Below, piece by piece: positions 10,535-22,443 of a stretch of 64,000 nucleotides of DNA (the stretch's first letter is position 1; each line of letters begins with the position of its first letter). The position numbers and the translations under genes were made by a program. The notes under the pieces were generated by a model. The model saw only the letters and a program-made list of their open reading frames with translations. It was not told the origin of the DNA and made no database searches. The DNA is from Crocodylus rhombifer. Its lineage: Eukaryota; Chordata; Crocodylia; Crocodylidae. The stretch covers positions 124,001 through 188,000 of the forward strand of contig JAVSML010024420.1 in assembly GCA_038503035.1 (NCBI GenBank), written 5' to 3'.

Positions 10535-12174
10535 CAGGGGTGGGCAAAATACAGCCCGCAAGCAGGATGCAGCCCATGAGGCCATTTTATCCGGCCTGCA
10601 GGGCCCCTAAACAATTTACAAAATTTAATACTTATCTGTCCTTGATTCCTGTAAAAAATGACAGGAACCAAGGGCAGTAGGACCCAGGGGAAACCCAGCG
10701 GTCTCCCACAACTGCAGGGCCCACCTGGCCCCGCCCTCCCAGTAGGGGCTTCTGGCCAGAGACAGCATGGCTGCCCCACACCAGACCTGCACGTAAGGGG
10801 CAAGTGGGAGAGGGCAGGGGAGGATCCTGGGCAGAGAAGGAGTCTGGGGGAAAGTGGCCTGGGGAAAAGCTGAGTGGTGGGGGGGGAAGTGGCCCCTCAC
10901 CTGCCCTGTGGCTGGCACCCCACACCACAGCTGCTTGCAGCCAGCCTGGGGCTGCCTGTGCCTGTTCCATACTGCCCCACATGGACTGTGGGCAGCTGCA
11001 GCAGGGAGTGTCAGGCACAGGGCAGGCAAGTGCCCCCCCCATCCTCAGCTTTTCCCCAAGCTCCTTCCCGGCACAGAGGAAAGCCACCCCTTGCCAGCTT
11101 CATGGCCAGTGCCCTGCACTGCAGGCACTCGCAGCCCACACGGGGCTGTATGGAGCAGGCACAGCCAGCTCCAGGTGGGCTGCAAGTGGCTGCAGCACGC
11201 GGCACCAGGCACAGGGCAGGGCCGCTTTTCCCACGTCCCCTGTGCTCAGCACCAACTTGTAATCTGGCCCCACAACCAGCCCGGGCCCTGCGCTGGTTCT
11301 AGGTTCACCTGTTGGGGCTACACATGGTGACAGCAGCTGCGGCCCCCCTGCTTGCTGCACCAGGCAGCATTTACCACCGCCGCCTGTCAGCTGCCCAGCA
11401 CACGAACTCCAGGCAGCAGCAGCAAACACTGCCTGGCGTGGCAAGCAGGGGAGCCGCAACTGTTGTCGCTACACACAGCCCTGACAGGTAAGCCCACAGC
11501 CGGGGCCCAGGCTAGCAGCAGAGCCAGGTTACAAGGTGGTGCTGAGTGCAGGGAAAAGCCGCCCCTCACTTGCCCCATGGCCAGCGCCCTATGCTGCAGC
11601 TGCTCACAGCCTGCTTGGGGCTGCCTGTGCCTGCTCCAGGCAGACCTGTGTGGGCTGTGAGCACCTGCAGCAGGAAGCATGGGGTGAGCGAGGGGCTGCT
11701 TTTCCCCCCACACAGCACCAGCTCCTTCCCTGTCAGGGAGCAGGGGGTTAGGGCTGTGCACTGCTCCCTGCCTGTTCCGCAGAGTTGGGAGGCACTTGGA
11801 GTGAGCAGGTGCAGGAGTCAGTGGGAGCATGGGGCCTGCACTGGTGTCTCGGAGTCAGTGCCAGTGGGTCTTAGAACAGGGTCGCAGGAGCCTGGGGTGC
11901 CAGCCAGCAGGGGCTCTATGGAACCGGGCCAGCTCCCCCCTTTCCTTGCTGGTGCAGCCCAGCCCGGATCCACAGACCCCTGCCAGCCTGTGCCCTGCTT
12001 TGGGCCCCACTAGTGCTTACCCTGGGCACTGGTCCCAAGACATTGGGACATTGGTCCCAAGATGGTGACCAGGGGGTAGGGCACCTGGCAACTGATGGGA
12101 CTACCCATGAAGCCCTCAACAGCTTGACAAAACTGGGTAAGCGACCCTCTGCCTGAAATAATTGCCTGCCCCTG
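10535..12174. mobile_element. hAT-like non-autonomous DNA transposon, 1640 bp
   Basis: The left end is caggggtgggcaaaat and the right end is its imperfect inverted complement (attgcctgcccctg). The flanks carry a perfect 8-bp target-site duplication, atatagac, at 10527-10534 and 12175-12182, the length produced by hAT transposases. No transposase is encoded. The interior is GC-rich and made of imperfectly repeated blocks (near 10890-11030, 11085-11230 and 11555-11680) with words such as gggctgcctgtgcctg, some of them in inverted orientation. The overlapping frames of 100-158 residues in this GC-rich core are composition artefacts. Confidence 0.93.
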
Positions 12175-12182
12175 ATATAGAC

Positions 12183-13297
12183 ACACCCTGTATGATACTT
12201 ATTTTCTGGAATATGAATAGCCATCCTCTAAAATACAGTTATCCTTCCTATACATGATGGGCCCCAGAAGGGATTGTTAAATAGATGCAGAAGGTGCATC
12301 ATACTTAAGTATTTGTGGGTTATTGTATATTTACCAGGGGCCTCTGATAACACTTGAAGTCATGAAGTCAGAAGTTACCTAATCTTATTAGTGTCAAACT
12401 TTGTAATTTTCATTAAGACCTGACAATATTAATATAAGCCTGTTTACAAGTGTAATGAGCTCATGGTGACAGTTTTTTCACAGAAGGTGGATGTTACTAA
12501 CAACTCCAGGCTTTGTGTGACCTACTTAAAGGGCCAATATACCACTTTGTTGTCCTCTCTCATACTGACAGCACCACTGTAAAAGAACTTGTCCGTATGG
12601 ATTTCAAAGTATACTCTAGCTGCAGCAGACTCACTCATTCAAGCCTGCTTTGAGAACTTAAATGATGGTCACTGCTCCACCTGGCACTTCAAGAAATTAA
12701 AAGGATGAAAAAAGGCACACACTCTAGGTTCAAGCAGCAGGTATGTGGAACACAACATCCATTATTTTTCTACGTCATTTTGGGCTGTGTTTCCAATGAT
12801 ATTAGCAATCCTCCTTTCAGCTCTGTCTGATATTAGCAACAGTTTCTGGCACTGAAAGGTGTTGGCAAAGGTGAAAAATAGCCTCCTTCAGGCTATAGAA
12901 TTTAATTTTGTACGTCTTCTCCACTTTCTCTTCAGTGTTATTTTCCATTGTTCAGTAAATTTGCATCAGAGCTGCTAGTTCTGGCCATAAATAGTGATTT
13001 CATATCTCAGTTAGATTTAACTACAAATCCAGCCTCACTTAATAATAGTCATTTCAGAACCTACAATTGCCCTTATTCCTTAGCTAACCTCACAACTTTA
13101 AATTATGGTAAGACACAAAATCCTTTCAGTTCTTGATCTACAGAGATAGCAGTCAGATAAGGAGTTACCATCCTGTGTTGAATGGCATCCAGCTGCAAGA
13201 GCATCTTTGGATATGTGAAGCTCTCCATTTTCCATGGGTGGTAAAACTGGTGACTTGTACCAGGAAGACAGGGAAAGCTGCTACGTAAAAGGTACAT
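12183..13297. other. No feature recognised
   Basis: AT-rich sequence without repeat termini, splice-flanked frames or protein motifs that I recognise. Confidence 0.55.
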
Positions 13298-13300
13298 TCA

Positions 13301-13829
13301 AGCTAAATACAGATATTCAAAAAGCCTGAGGCTGAATTGATTCAATCTTTGTAAATTAGTCTAAGCTGCGAAGATTGAACCAATAAGCAACAGACATTCA
13401 CTTCTGATTCCAGAAATGCAGCCACATGCCTGCAGTGGCCCAGGCCAGAAGCCAGGGGGCACTAAAGCACACCTTTCTGTTCAGCTGGAGCAAACACCTT
13501 GTGCCAAGGTTATCCTGCCCACCTTGTGAGGGCAGATTTGCAGGGGAGGTACAAAGCATCCTGAGATGCTGGGGGACTGTGAGTTAATTTGAACCTGGAG
13601 AGAATCTGGGACAGAAGTTCAATAAACCAATTTAACCTAAATCAGTTAAGTCTGATACTACATCTATCCAGGTTTATCTTTAAACTAGTTTCAGCCATTT
13701 TCAAACCAGTTTATGTGCACTGAACTTCCACTATGTTGTGCACTGAACTTCCACTATGTTGCAGATTTGAACCAGTTCAACCAGTTTCTCATCACATATA
13801 TTGGTTTATGTGCAATTTCGTCCCTAGCC
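13301..13829. mobile_element. GGCTAGGG-ended DNA transposon, copy B
   Basis: The left end agctaaatacaga and right end cgtccctagcc are flanked by TCA (13298-13300 and 13830-13832). It shares the 'gcctgaggctgaattgattcaatctttg' arm (left) and the 'aaccagtttctcatcaca' arm (right) with the other copies. At 529 bp it is the shortest of the five. It contains a recent perfect 23-bp tandem duplication (13715-13737 and 13738-13760, starting gtgcactgaac). Confidence 0.85.
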
Positions 13830-13832
13830 TCA

Positions 13833-16092
13833 GAACCTAGTTAGGGAACAAGATAATACTTATGCTCTGTCATACTCACAGATGTTACACCAGTCAAGCC
13901 TCCTATGATGAACTTTTGCTCGGCAGAAAATGGATGTTTTGTTTTTCAGTATGTGCTGACAACTCTCAGAAGGGCCTAGCGTCTTTCTTAAAGAAGCCCA
14001 TCAGCTTCCTCTGACACTAGGAAAATACAGGCATATTGGTATTGTACAAGAAAAGTTACAGGAGCTTAGGAATAACACCCAACTTAATTTCCCTCTTTTC
14101 TATACAGAGATAAAAGAAGCAATTTGCATATAAACCCTTACATCTTGTTCCTGCTCTCACTTAAGTCAAGTGCATAATGTCTACTGACTGTTGGGAGCAC
14201 TGCCTTAAGCCTAGCTCCCTACTTAAAAGGATTTCTTTAAAAGGTCTGCAGAAATACAGGAATCCTGCAGCCAAGGCAGTATATACTATTAGAACAAATA
14301 CTTTAATTTATAAGAGTTATTCAAATAAATCCATCTGATTTGGAAATTTAAGAACCACTTTCTTCTTCAATGCTCTGAGCCAGCAGCCTGCTCAGAGGCA
14401 GCTGCCAAACAGCTCTAACAATTCATCTCTAAAAGAGAAAACATTATGAAGAAAGAAATGCTACTATAAATCCCAAGCACAGATACTTTAAAATATGCAT
14501 AAAAATTCTGTTATGATCATTGGGGAATTGATACTATAGCATGGCATGAATATACTGCAACTAGGAAATAGTCTTTTGAGAATGGTATTACTAAAGGAAC
14601 CAAAACCGATTACATCCACCAATGTGATAAGGAGCATTTTTAAAAGTAATGCCCATGATCATAGCTTCAAACTGCCTCCACTTGAAAGTAATGTCAGACT
14701 GGAATTTTGCCAGCAGAGGGGGATTTTCCAGATAGTAGAATGACATTATGCTAACAGGAGGCTAGTTCCTTATTCTGTAGCAATGACAAAAATTATAGAC
14801 GTGAACACAGACTAGAGTTTGATTACCTCCAGCTCTTCTCAGAACAGCATCTTGGGTGTCTCTGCAGCTCTGGTAGTTTACACTGGTCCCAATCTAGACC
14901 TGGAATTTGAGGTGATACCCTGGGTTCCTTTGCCAAAGCTGCAGCACACTCAGCTTAACAACAAGTCAGAAATAGGACTTACATCTTCACCTTATGGAGA
15001 AGAACCTTTTTTATTTTAGAGAAATCTATCCAAAATGAAGTATAATTTATTCAAGTATTCTGAATCAGGATTTCTTGTTCAGTAACCCTAGTCAGGGTAA
15101 TCCACTAAACTACCTTTTCAGTGGAAAGATGGAACATTTAGAGTATAAAGTGTCTATTACAGTCTCACCAATTCTCCTCCTCTGTAGGTTCTTCATTGCA
15201 CCTCTTCATTGATCCTGAAGCATCATACGCTGTATAAGCTACCCTTGTTAAAATCTCTTGAATTATCAATTTGGAGAACACTTGTGTCAATGTTTCATGA
15301 TCATGACCTCAGGAATGTGATCAAACTTATAAGTAAGCAATTCCTAGGTTAGAAAGCATACCACAATGCCCATTGCTTCAACAAGTGTGATAGTGGTCCA
15401 ACTGTAACAGCTCACGATTGTGAACCACAGTCCACATTTTCATTATCTTCTTTATTTTACTATATCCCTACAGCACTTATCACCATCTAGATATCTCAAT
15501 TCCACATTTTCATACCAGAAAAAAACCAGACAAATGACAAACCATCCAAATAGGCTCCTCAGGAGTCAGGCATCTTAGATGATTAGTACAGGGGCTCAGA
15601 GAAGAGCACATTCTACCACTTGATATGTAGTGCCCATTCAAAGAAAAAACAGAAAAAAACTTGCCAGCCAATTGCATCTAAAGTTAGGGAAGATCTTTTA
15701 AATAACTAGATCCTGGATCATTTGGGGCCCTGAATATAATTATTGATACTGCAAAATGCCACAAAAGCAAACAAGAAGCACAGATTTAAGCACAGTTCTT
15801 ATGTGAGCAACTATTCCTTTCCTACTTTTTTAGTCCAGATATACAAATACTGAGCCTAAAAGTTAGCCAAACTGTCCCATAAGGTTTCCTCAAAGTATAA
15901 GTCTCTGGTTGCCACATTTCATCACCCTCTCCCCTAAAAGAAGCAAGCAAATGTAAGCTTTTTATCTCTTCATTTTACTTGGAGGTTTCAGCTACATTTT
16001 AGGAGCTCTCCCAAAAGCAAATGATTTATTAACTTCACAACCCACTATAAGTTGTGGAGACAACAGTGAAATTGAAAGAGAAAACAGATGTG
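13833..16092. other. No feature recognised
   Basis: AT-rich sequence. Short frames near 14546 and 14819 have no family signature and no convincing splice context. No repeat boundaries were identified. Confidence 0.5.
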
Positions 16093-16095
16093 TAA

Positions 16096-16624
16096 GGCCT
16101 ATGACAGACATTAAGGTAAAAGAGCAATGTTATCTGATGTAGAATCCCAACAATTGTGCTTCCTACCATCCCACATGTGCATGGCAGGAGGTGTCATTGC
16201 AGGATCCTGCATCATGTTCCATCGTGTCATATTGCCAGTACAGGGTAATCTTGTCTACCAGCTGAGGGAGCGCACCATGCTCTCCTGTAGGTGGGATCTC
16301 TGATCAGCTGACCAGGGCTCCCAGCAGCATGATGTAGTCCCCTGGCTGGACACCCCGATAAGCTGAAGGATGCTACCAGCCACTGGTGCACACAGGAGTC
16401 TTGAAAACTTCCTGTGTGCTCCAGAGGTTGGGCACTGGCCAGATGTTCAATTAAAGGTTTGATAGAAACCAGCCACAAAGCTATTACACATATTTTGTGT
16501 AATAACTCTGTGGTTTGTTCCTCACTTTATCACACCATTAACTGAATGAGCATGTGACCAGGTCACTTCTTGAGTGGTGCTTAACCAGTTAATCCCATCT
16601 TACGTGTAATGTCCATCAGGAGCC
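16096..16624. mobile_element. PIF/Harbinger-like MITE with TAA target duplication
   Basis: The inverted ends are ggcctatgacagacatta (left) and taatgtccatcaggagcc (right). TAA lies on both sides (16093-16095 and 16625-16627), fitting the TWA target preference of PIF/Harbinger. The interior is non-coding. Several blocks (cacatgtgc, ggcaggaggtg, ccattaactgaa, tgtgacca) match the element at about 27714-28534 in reverse orientation, so the two are relatives. Confidence 0.75.
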
Positions 16625-16627
16625 TAA

Positions 16628-18138
16628 CAATGTAGTCTCAGAAGCAATGGCTTGAGACTATGACAAGTAGATAATAAGCAAGAGTATTCATTTTGTCTTC
16701 AGAGTCACTAATTACAAATTAATGTGCAAATCTGCCCTGGAGAATCTTTAACATAACAGTGCTAGGTTTTGTACTAAAGAGAAAATAACAAATTAGTAAC
16801 AACTAGTCATTTCCAAAACCAAGGATCAATCAAAGCAGTATCAAGGCGGACTCTTCAACTTATTTCATGAATAATGTTTTTTATTAATAATATTTGAAAA
16901 TAATGCAGACAGATAAACTGTGTCTATACTCACAATTAGGTGATTTTTTTGCAGTGCATTTGAAACTTGCCCACAGCAGTGTAACTGAGAGGTGGCAAAG
17001 GAGTAGCAGCTTTTGGAGCTACCTTCGTGGGGGGTTATACACAGATAGCTGCCACCACAGCAACAACTAACTGTATTGCCACCATTAGCACTACAGTAGC
17101 TGGCACTGGCTGAGGGGCTTAGTTGCCTTGATATGGCTCTGCTTGTCCAGGAAACTATGGCCTTTTGCCATCAAAAGCTACCAGCACCAACTCTACAATT
17201 CCCTGTTTTCATGTGCCCTTCTTTGTGCTAATTGACATCTTGAAAGACACAAATACCCAGGGTAGCTCAGCCTCAATGTGCACGTCCCTATGAGTATGCA
17301 TGTGTCTGCCATGCTACTAATTAACTAACGGCTAATTAACACCGGAGACCCAGAAAAAAGCAGTTGGGTTCACATGGCTACAGCATGCACCACCCAAAAC
17401 CAGAGCCTTGCCGACCAGAGCCATCTGCCATGAGCTAAATAAAGTATGTGTGCAGGGCCATAACTTGGGACAACATGCAGCACAAATATGTGATGTGCTG
17501 CTGCTACTTGTCCCTGGGGAAACATGTGTTCCTGCTTGTGGCGACATGCCAAATGTGAGCAACAACACTACAAAGCAACTACAGAGCAAGTACACTACAC
17601 ATTATTTTGTCCTCAGGAATCTCTCATGTGTCACAAGGTCTTCTGGTTCATATCCTGTACTAAAACTGAATATTTGAAAGGAGCCAGGGGCACTGAAGAA
17701 AGAAGCAGATATAAGCCTGACAGGCTGTTTTGCTATACTGACTGCCACTTTTAATTTTTCAAGTTCTACAAACTCTTATAAAATTATGCTTGGATAAAAC
17801 TCATCTATGGTTGGGAAAAACTCTCACACACCTTCATTGTCAGGGGCCATCAAAAATGGAGATCAAGGAACTGCTTGGCTTCCAAGATGGAGGCCTCAGA
17901 AAAGACCTGAGGGGAAGACAGAGGACTTTGCTTCTCTGATATATACAGCATCACTAGACAGCTATTAAGCATCACAGTTACAGTGGGCAAGATTTAAGAA
18001 TCTGTTGTGAAAGTTTTATTGTATGCCCTGGTGTAGTGGGTTCTGGGAGTGAAAGACTAAAGTTTTTGCCTGTGGGGATGAGATTGTGAAAGTGGCCAGG
18101 CAGACAGGCTCTCACAGCAGGGAGCTGGCCAGCTTTGA
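16628..18138. other. No gene seen; possible unassigned repeat at about 16930-17700
   Basis: Intergenic or intronic sequence. The stretch around 17330-17640 is more GC-balanced than its surroundings and may be an old DNA repeat, but I could not find paired ends or a target duplication. Confidence 0.4.
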
Positions 18139-18763
18139 GGATAGGGACAGATATTACACATAAACTAGTTTAAGTGATCAGAAACAAGGTCTACCTGGCT
18201 TCTCCCTGCCCCATACCTCCCACTCACCACTCACTCCTCCAGCAGGGATCCATCCCTCCTTTCTCCCAGCACGGACCACAGCCTGCATGTGGTATGCTAG
18301 CGTGTCTGTGTAAGGGAGACAGGACAAAGCTAGACAGGACAGTGTCAGCTTTGGGCTTCTTGTAGCTAATCAACAGGTTAGCTGGTAATGTCCCCTTCCT
18401 TGGAACAAGTTGTTTAAGGAAAGCTTGAGCTAATGAGAGAGGCTTTGTTTTCTGATGGGGTGCTAAATGCTGATAACAGAACTGATAAATGCTCTGTTAT
18501 CAAGAAGGGTGGGGACTCCTTCCTTATCAGTATGCTGCCAGGGCATGGCCACGCCACCCTCAGCTCAGCACTATGAAAGGGGAGGGAGGACTACTCTAGC
18601 ATCCTGGCTTCTAGCCTGAGCCACTACAGACATGTGCCTGCATTTCCTAAGTCCAGAGGGGATGTCTGCATGATTACAAACTGATTTAGCCTAGCCAGGT
18701 TAGACTAACCTGCAAAGATTGAATCAATCCAGGCTCGGGCTTTTTGAATGTCTGTTTCAAACC
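18139..18763. mobile_element. GGCTAGGG-ended DNA transposon, copy C
   Basis: The left end ggatagggacagatatt continues into 'taaactagtttaagtgatcag'. The right arm carries 'gattgaatcaatccaggctc' and 'tttttgaatgtctgtt' and ends near 18763. The orientation is reversed relative to copies B, D and E. The putative flanks TGA (18136-18138) and TAA (18764-18766) differ by one base, and the right terminus is the most decayed of the five, so this boundary is approximate. Confidence 0.75.
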
Positions 18764-19639
18764 TAAGAGACCACATGCTGGACTTGGAGGGGAGATCAAT
18801 GAGATAATGTGTCTATTACTAGTGTGCCTGAGGGGTCCAAAAAAGGTAATTCCACCAAGACAGTGGAAAAAAAAACCCTACTTACCAGCATTTTAAACTC
18901 CCCTCAGATGCTGATTTGGAAATAGGAGACAAAGATTAACATTACGATAAAGTCTGGAGAGAGTCTGATTTGGGAAGAAAACCTTGAGCCCTCATAGTCA
19001 GGCTTCTGAATTTTTCTACCAGAGTGTGATCAAAGCTAGCCGAAAACTTGGAAAACTGAAATAGGTTGAACCTAACCTCATACAATGCCATCTTCTAGGT
19101 CAGGTGACTGAAGAGCAGGCACTGTTTAAACCAGAAAGACTACAGCCTAGACACAAGCAGTCAAGATACTTCATTAAGTATCCACCCATTCTGAACCTAA
19201 TTTACAGGGGGAAAACCTACACTTTCTTTGACCCTATGGAAGCAGAAACCTTTATTATATCAATGAGTGGCATTACGATTTTTATTAATGTCTTTGTCTT
19301 TATTGTTGCTGAGTAGTAAAGATCTGGCAGTTATAGTTTGCAAAACATCAGCAAAAAATGTAAAATGTCTTGTATTTGATTTTGTTGTTTTATTTTCCTT
19401 TCTTCCCCACCCATGATCTTTTTAAGAGTGTGCTTGTGAGTGTATGTTGATATGAGCTCTAAATACATGAGAGAATATCAATATTATAAACTATAGCAGT
19501 ATGCAGACAAATGCACATTTGATTTAAGGAAAATGACAAATTGCCAGCTATATATAAAAAAGATAAAATCACTTAGAATGGCCAATCATATTCAGTGTGC
19601 ACCTTAGAATGCTAACGGCTTAACAGTCCTACTGAAAAA
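18764..19639. other. No feature recognised
   Basis: AT-rich sequence. An open frame at 19104-19316 lacks any recognisable motif. Confidence 0.45.
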
Positions 19640-20450
19640 AAAGTATATTTTCTTCCAAAATGGAGGGCTGATTTCGCTATGCTCCAAGAAACTCATCTGC
19701 CAGTAGAAGAATCTCAAAAATGAGGGGATAATTGCACGGTATTAGCAAACTCTAGTTTTTACAACACAAAAGCACATGGAGTTTCTTTATTAGTACATAA
19801 AAATTATGCCCCCATTTAACTGACATAACTGATGATCCAGAGAGTAAATTTGTTCTTGCAAATGTTAAAATTATGTATTCCATTTTTACTTCACATTGCG
19901 TCTACGATTCCAATGCAGACCTTCAAACATTTTAATATTCTTTTTTTGTTATGTGCTCTGAATTTCATAAATACCTTTATAGTTTGAGGGGAGACTGGTA
20001 TGAATGTTTGGATCCTGTCATTGATAGATCGCGTGCCCCTCTGTCCATGAAATCTACTTCTAGGTAAGTTTTTTAAAGTTATATGTCAGACCTGGGCTTA
20101 GTAGACATTTGATAAATAGTGAATACAACAGTAAGGGAGGGTTGTGGGTTTTTGCTTGATAAGCACCTTATTCAGGATATTCCAGAACTGACTACTTTTT
20201 CATTTCTCAAAGCAGAATCAACTCTGTGGTCAATGCCTCTATTGGATCAATAGCTATTTTGGACCCAATGGAAATGAGTGATTCACAATATTCAAACACT
20301 AATCATTGATCTTAGACAAATCTTTAACACCACTATTTTTTACCAACAACCAAACCCCAGATTCTGAGATCATTTTAGATATCTATATCAATCCTTGTAT
20401 CTGATTATTGTTAATACATTTTTATAAAATCAATAAAAGTCATAAATAAT
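19640..20450 (+). mobile_element. L1-like LINE fragment: endonuclease region (broken)
   Basis: A translated, frame-interrupted match by eye to the endonuclease of an L1/Tx1-type LINE. AMLQETHLPV (catalytic Glu context) lies near 19675; then come KAHGVS and LLVHKNYAP (about 19768-19811), LDPVIDRSRAPLSMKST near 20010-20060, and YMSDLGLVD near 20078-20105. Further on, about 20205-20380 resembles the WILF-type end of the domain and the linker to RT. Stops and frameshifts are frequent and there is no RT. The fragment is on the plus strand like all other retroelements here. The clade assignment (L1 versus Tx1) is uncertain. Confidence 0.6.
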
Positions 20451-21358
20451 AAACTGGGCATCTCAGTGATTCTTTCCCAGTGAAATGGAGGAAAACTTGT
20501 CAGTCCTTTCTGGCATACAGGGTGGAACAGCGGGAAAGCACTGAAGTAGTCAAGTAATTTTACCTGTCCCCTTTACAAGTTTGAGTGAAAATAGCTTTTG
20601 TCCCCAGCAGGTTCAGCTAATTTAAAATGATAGTACCACCACAATTAAAAGGTGAAAAGTTTTATTTGTGGACAGGAAGTGGATTAAAGGCAACTTCCAA
20701 GTAACAAAGCAGTGAAGACCTACCAGTAGACTGAGTACCTACTGCACAGATTACATAGCCTGTGCAACTACTTAATACACAGCTCTGCTTTGCAATAAGG
20801 CATTAAGAAAGAAATATCTTCTACCATTCTGACATATGCATAAAATCTACACAAGATGGCAATGGCATGGTTCTTTACCTCCTTCATCTTAGTCTCCCAT
20901 GCTGGATACCAAATACTATACAAATCTTTAACACCACTATATTTATTCACTTTCAACCAAACCCCAGATTCTGGGATCATTTTAAAGTAAACTAAACGTG
21001 CCTGCCTCTGAAGTTATTAGTGATCACTTCTAGAGGTCAGTATACTAAGTCTTTTTTTTTTTTTGTGCCAATACAGCTCTCAGCCTCTACCTACACTAGA
21101 GTTAAAGCACAAGCTTCTGTTTTTTATACCCACCCCATGTATAACTGTGCAATGACCTATCAAAATAATGTAAACTTTTTTTTCCCAGTTCAGGAATCCT
21201 TAGTGCAAGAAACTGAACTTAAAATACAAATTAAAAAATTCATATTTGATATATCCAAAAAGCAAAAAAGGTTTTCTTCTTCCTTCCTTGGATTTCCATC
21301 CTAAGCAGAACATGTTAAGAAATGCCTTTTTCAAACTACAGCAATGGTCTTTAGACCC
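20451..21358. other. No gene seen; holds a second copy of a 65-bp segment
   Basis: Bases 20918-20983 repeat 20312-20376 of the L1-like fragment in direct orientation (acaaatctttaacaccacta ... accccagattctgrgatcat) with few differences. A T-run lies at about 21051-21064. No host gene signal was seen. Confidence 0.5.
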
Positions 21359-21361
21359 ACA

Positions 21362-22440
21362 GGCTAGGGACAGACATTCAAGAACTGATTAAATCTTTGC
21401 AGATTAGTCTAATCTGGCTATGCTGAACTGGTTGCAACTGGACAGACATTCTCTCTAGGCTGAGGAAATTCAGGCACAGGTCTGCACCAGCTCAGGCTAC
21501 AATCCGAGGAATGCTAGAGCATCCCTCCCTTCCACTGCACAGCGCTGAGCTGAGAGGGGCATGGCCATGCTCCCACAGGCCCTCTGATTAGGGAGGTCTG
21601 CCTGCACAGTCCCAGTCTCTTCCCTGCTGGCTGCTCAAGGGGTGGGAGTGTTGCTAGCCCCCTGCTAGCACTCTGAGGTAAGGGGGGGAGTGGAGGAAGG
21701 TGGTGTGCAATGCATGCATCTGTTGATGATATGGAGCTTTTCAATCTCCCTCGCTTGGTTTCTTTATACTGCCTGCAGCAAACTGACAAGCAAGCAAGCC
21801 AACAGGGGTTGATAACAGTAACTATCACCTCATCAGCAAAACAACACGTTCTCTCCATTACTTCAAACTCTTCTTAAACAGCTTACCAGCTGACCTGTTG
21901 ATTAGCTCCAGGTAGCCATAAGTAGTCACTGTTCTGTCTACCTGTCCCAGTGAAATTAGAGAGAAAGACACACACAGAGACACCTCTCAGCATTAGCTAG
22001 CATACCAAGTGGAGTCTGTGCTGTGGGAGATGGGAGGGAGGGATTCCTTCTTAAGCAGCAAGCAGTGAGGGGGGGGGAATAGGGCAGAGGGAAGCCAGGC
22101 AGACCGTGCTGTGTCTGCAAGTCTCTGCTGGAGCTCCACCCAGGGAGCAGAGGGGTAGGGACAGTTCTGCTGTGGAGCAGAGAGTCCTGCCCTTCCCAGA
22201 GAGCATGCTGGGATGCCAGGGGTGTCTGGTTTATCTTAAGCCAGCAAGGGATCTAGCACAGAAATTGCATAAACTGTTTTGAGCCAAATCAGTTAAGTCT
22301 GAAACTACACTGAACCAAGTTTATCTCTAAACGGTTTTAGTCATTTTGAAACAGGTTTATATGCATTGAACATCTGTTGTTACAGGTTTAAACCAGTTTC
22401 TGATCACTTAAACCAGTTTGTGTAATATCTGTCTCTAGCC
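21362..22440. mobile_element. GGCTAGGG-ended DNA transposon, copy D
   Basis: The best preserved copy. The left end ggctagggacagacattc and right end atatctgtctctagcc are flanked by ACA (21359-21361 and 22441-22443). The left arm contains 'gattaaatctttgcagatta' and the right arm 'aaccagtttctgatcactta'. The 1079-bp length is due to a longer non-coding interior. No transposase. Confidence 0.9.
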
Positions 22441-22443
22441 ACA

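Noticed and set aside
10525..11830. Several overlapping open frames of 100-158 residues on both strands
   Set aside because: All lie in the GC-rich repeated core of the hAT-like element and overlap in many frames at once, the mark of composition and not of coding.
20768..20980. 70-residue minus-strand frame with plausible protein composition
   Set aside because: Overlaps the repeated 65-bp L1-like segment; no family motif or splice context was found.
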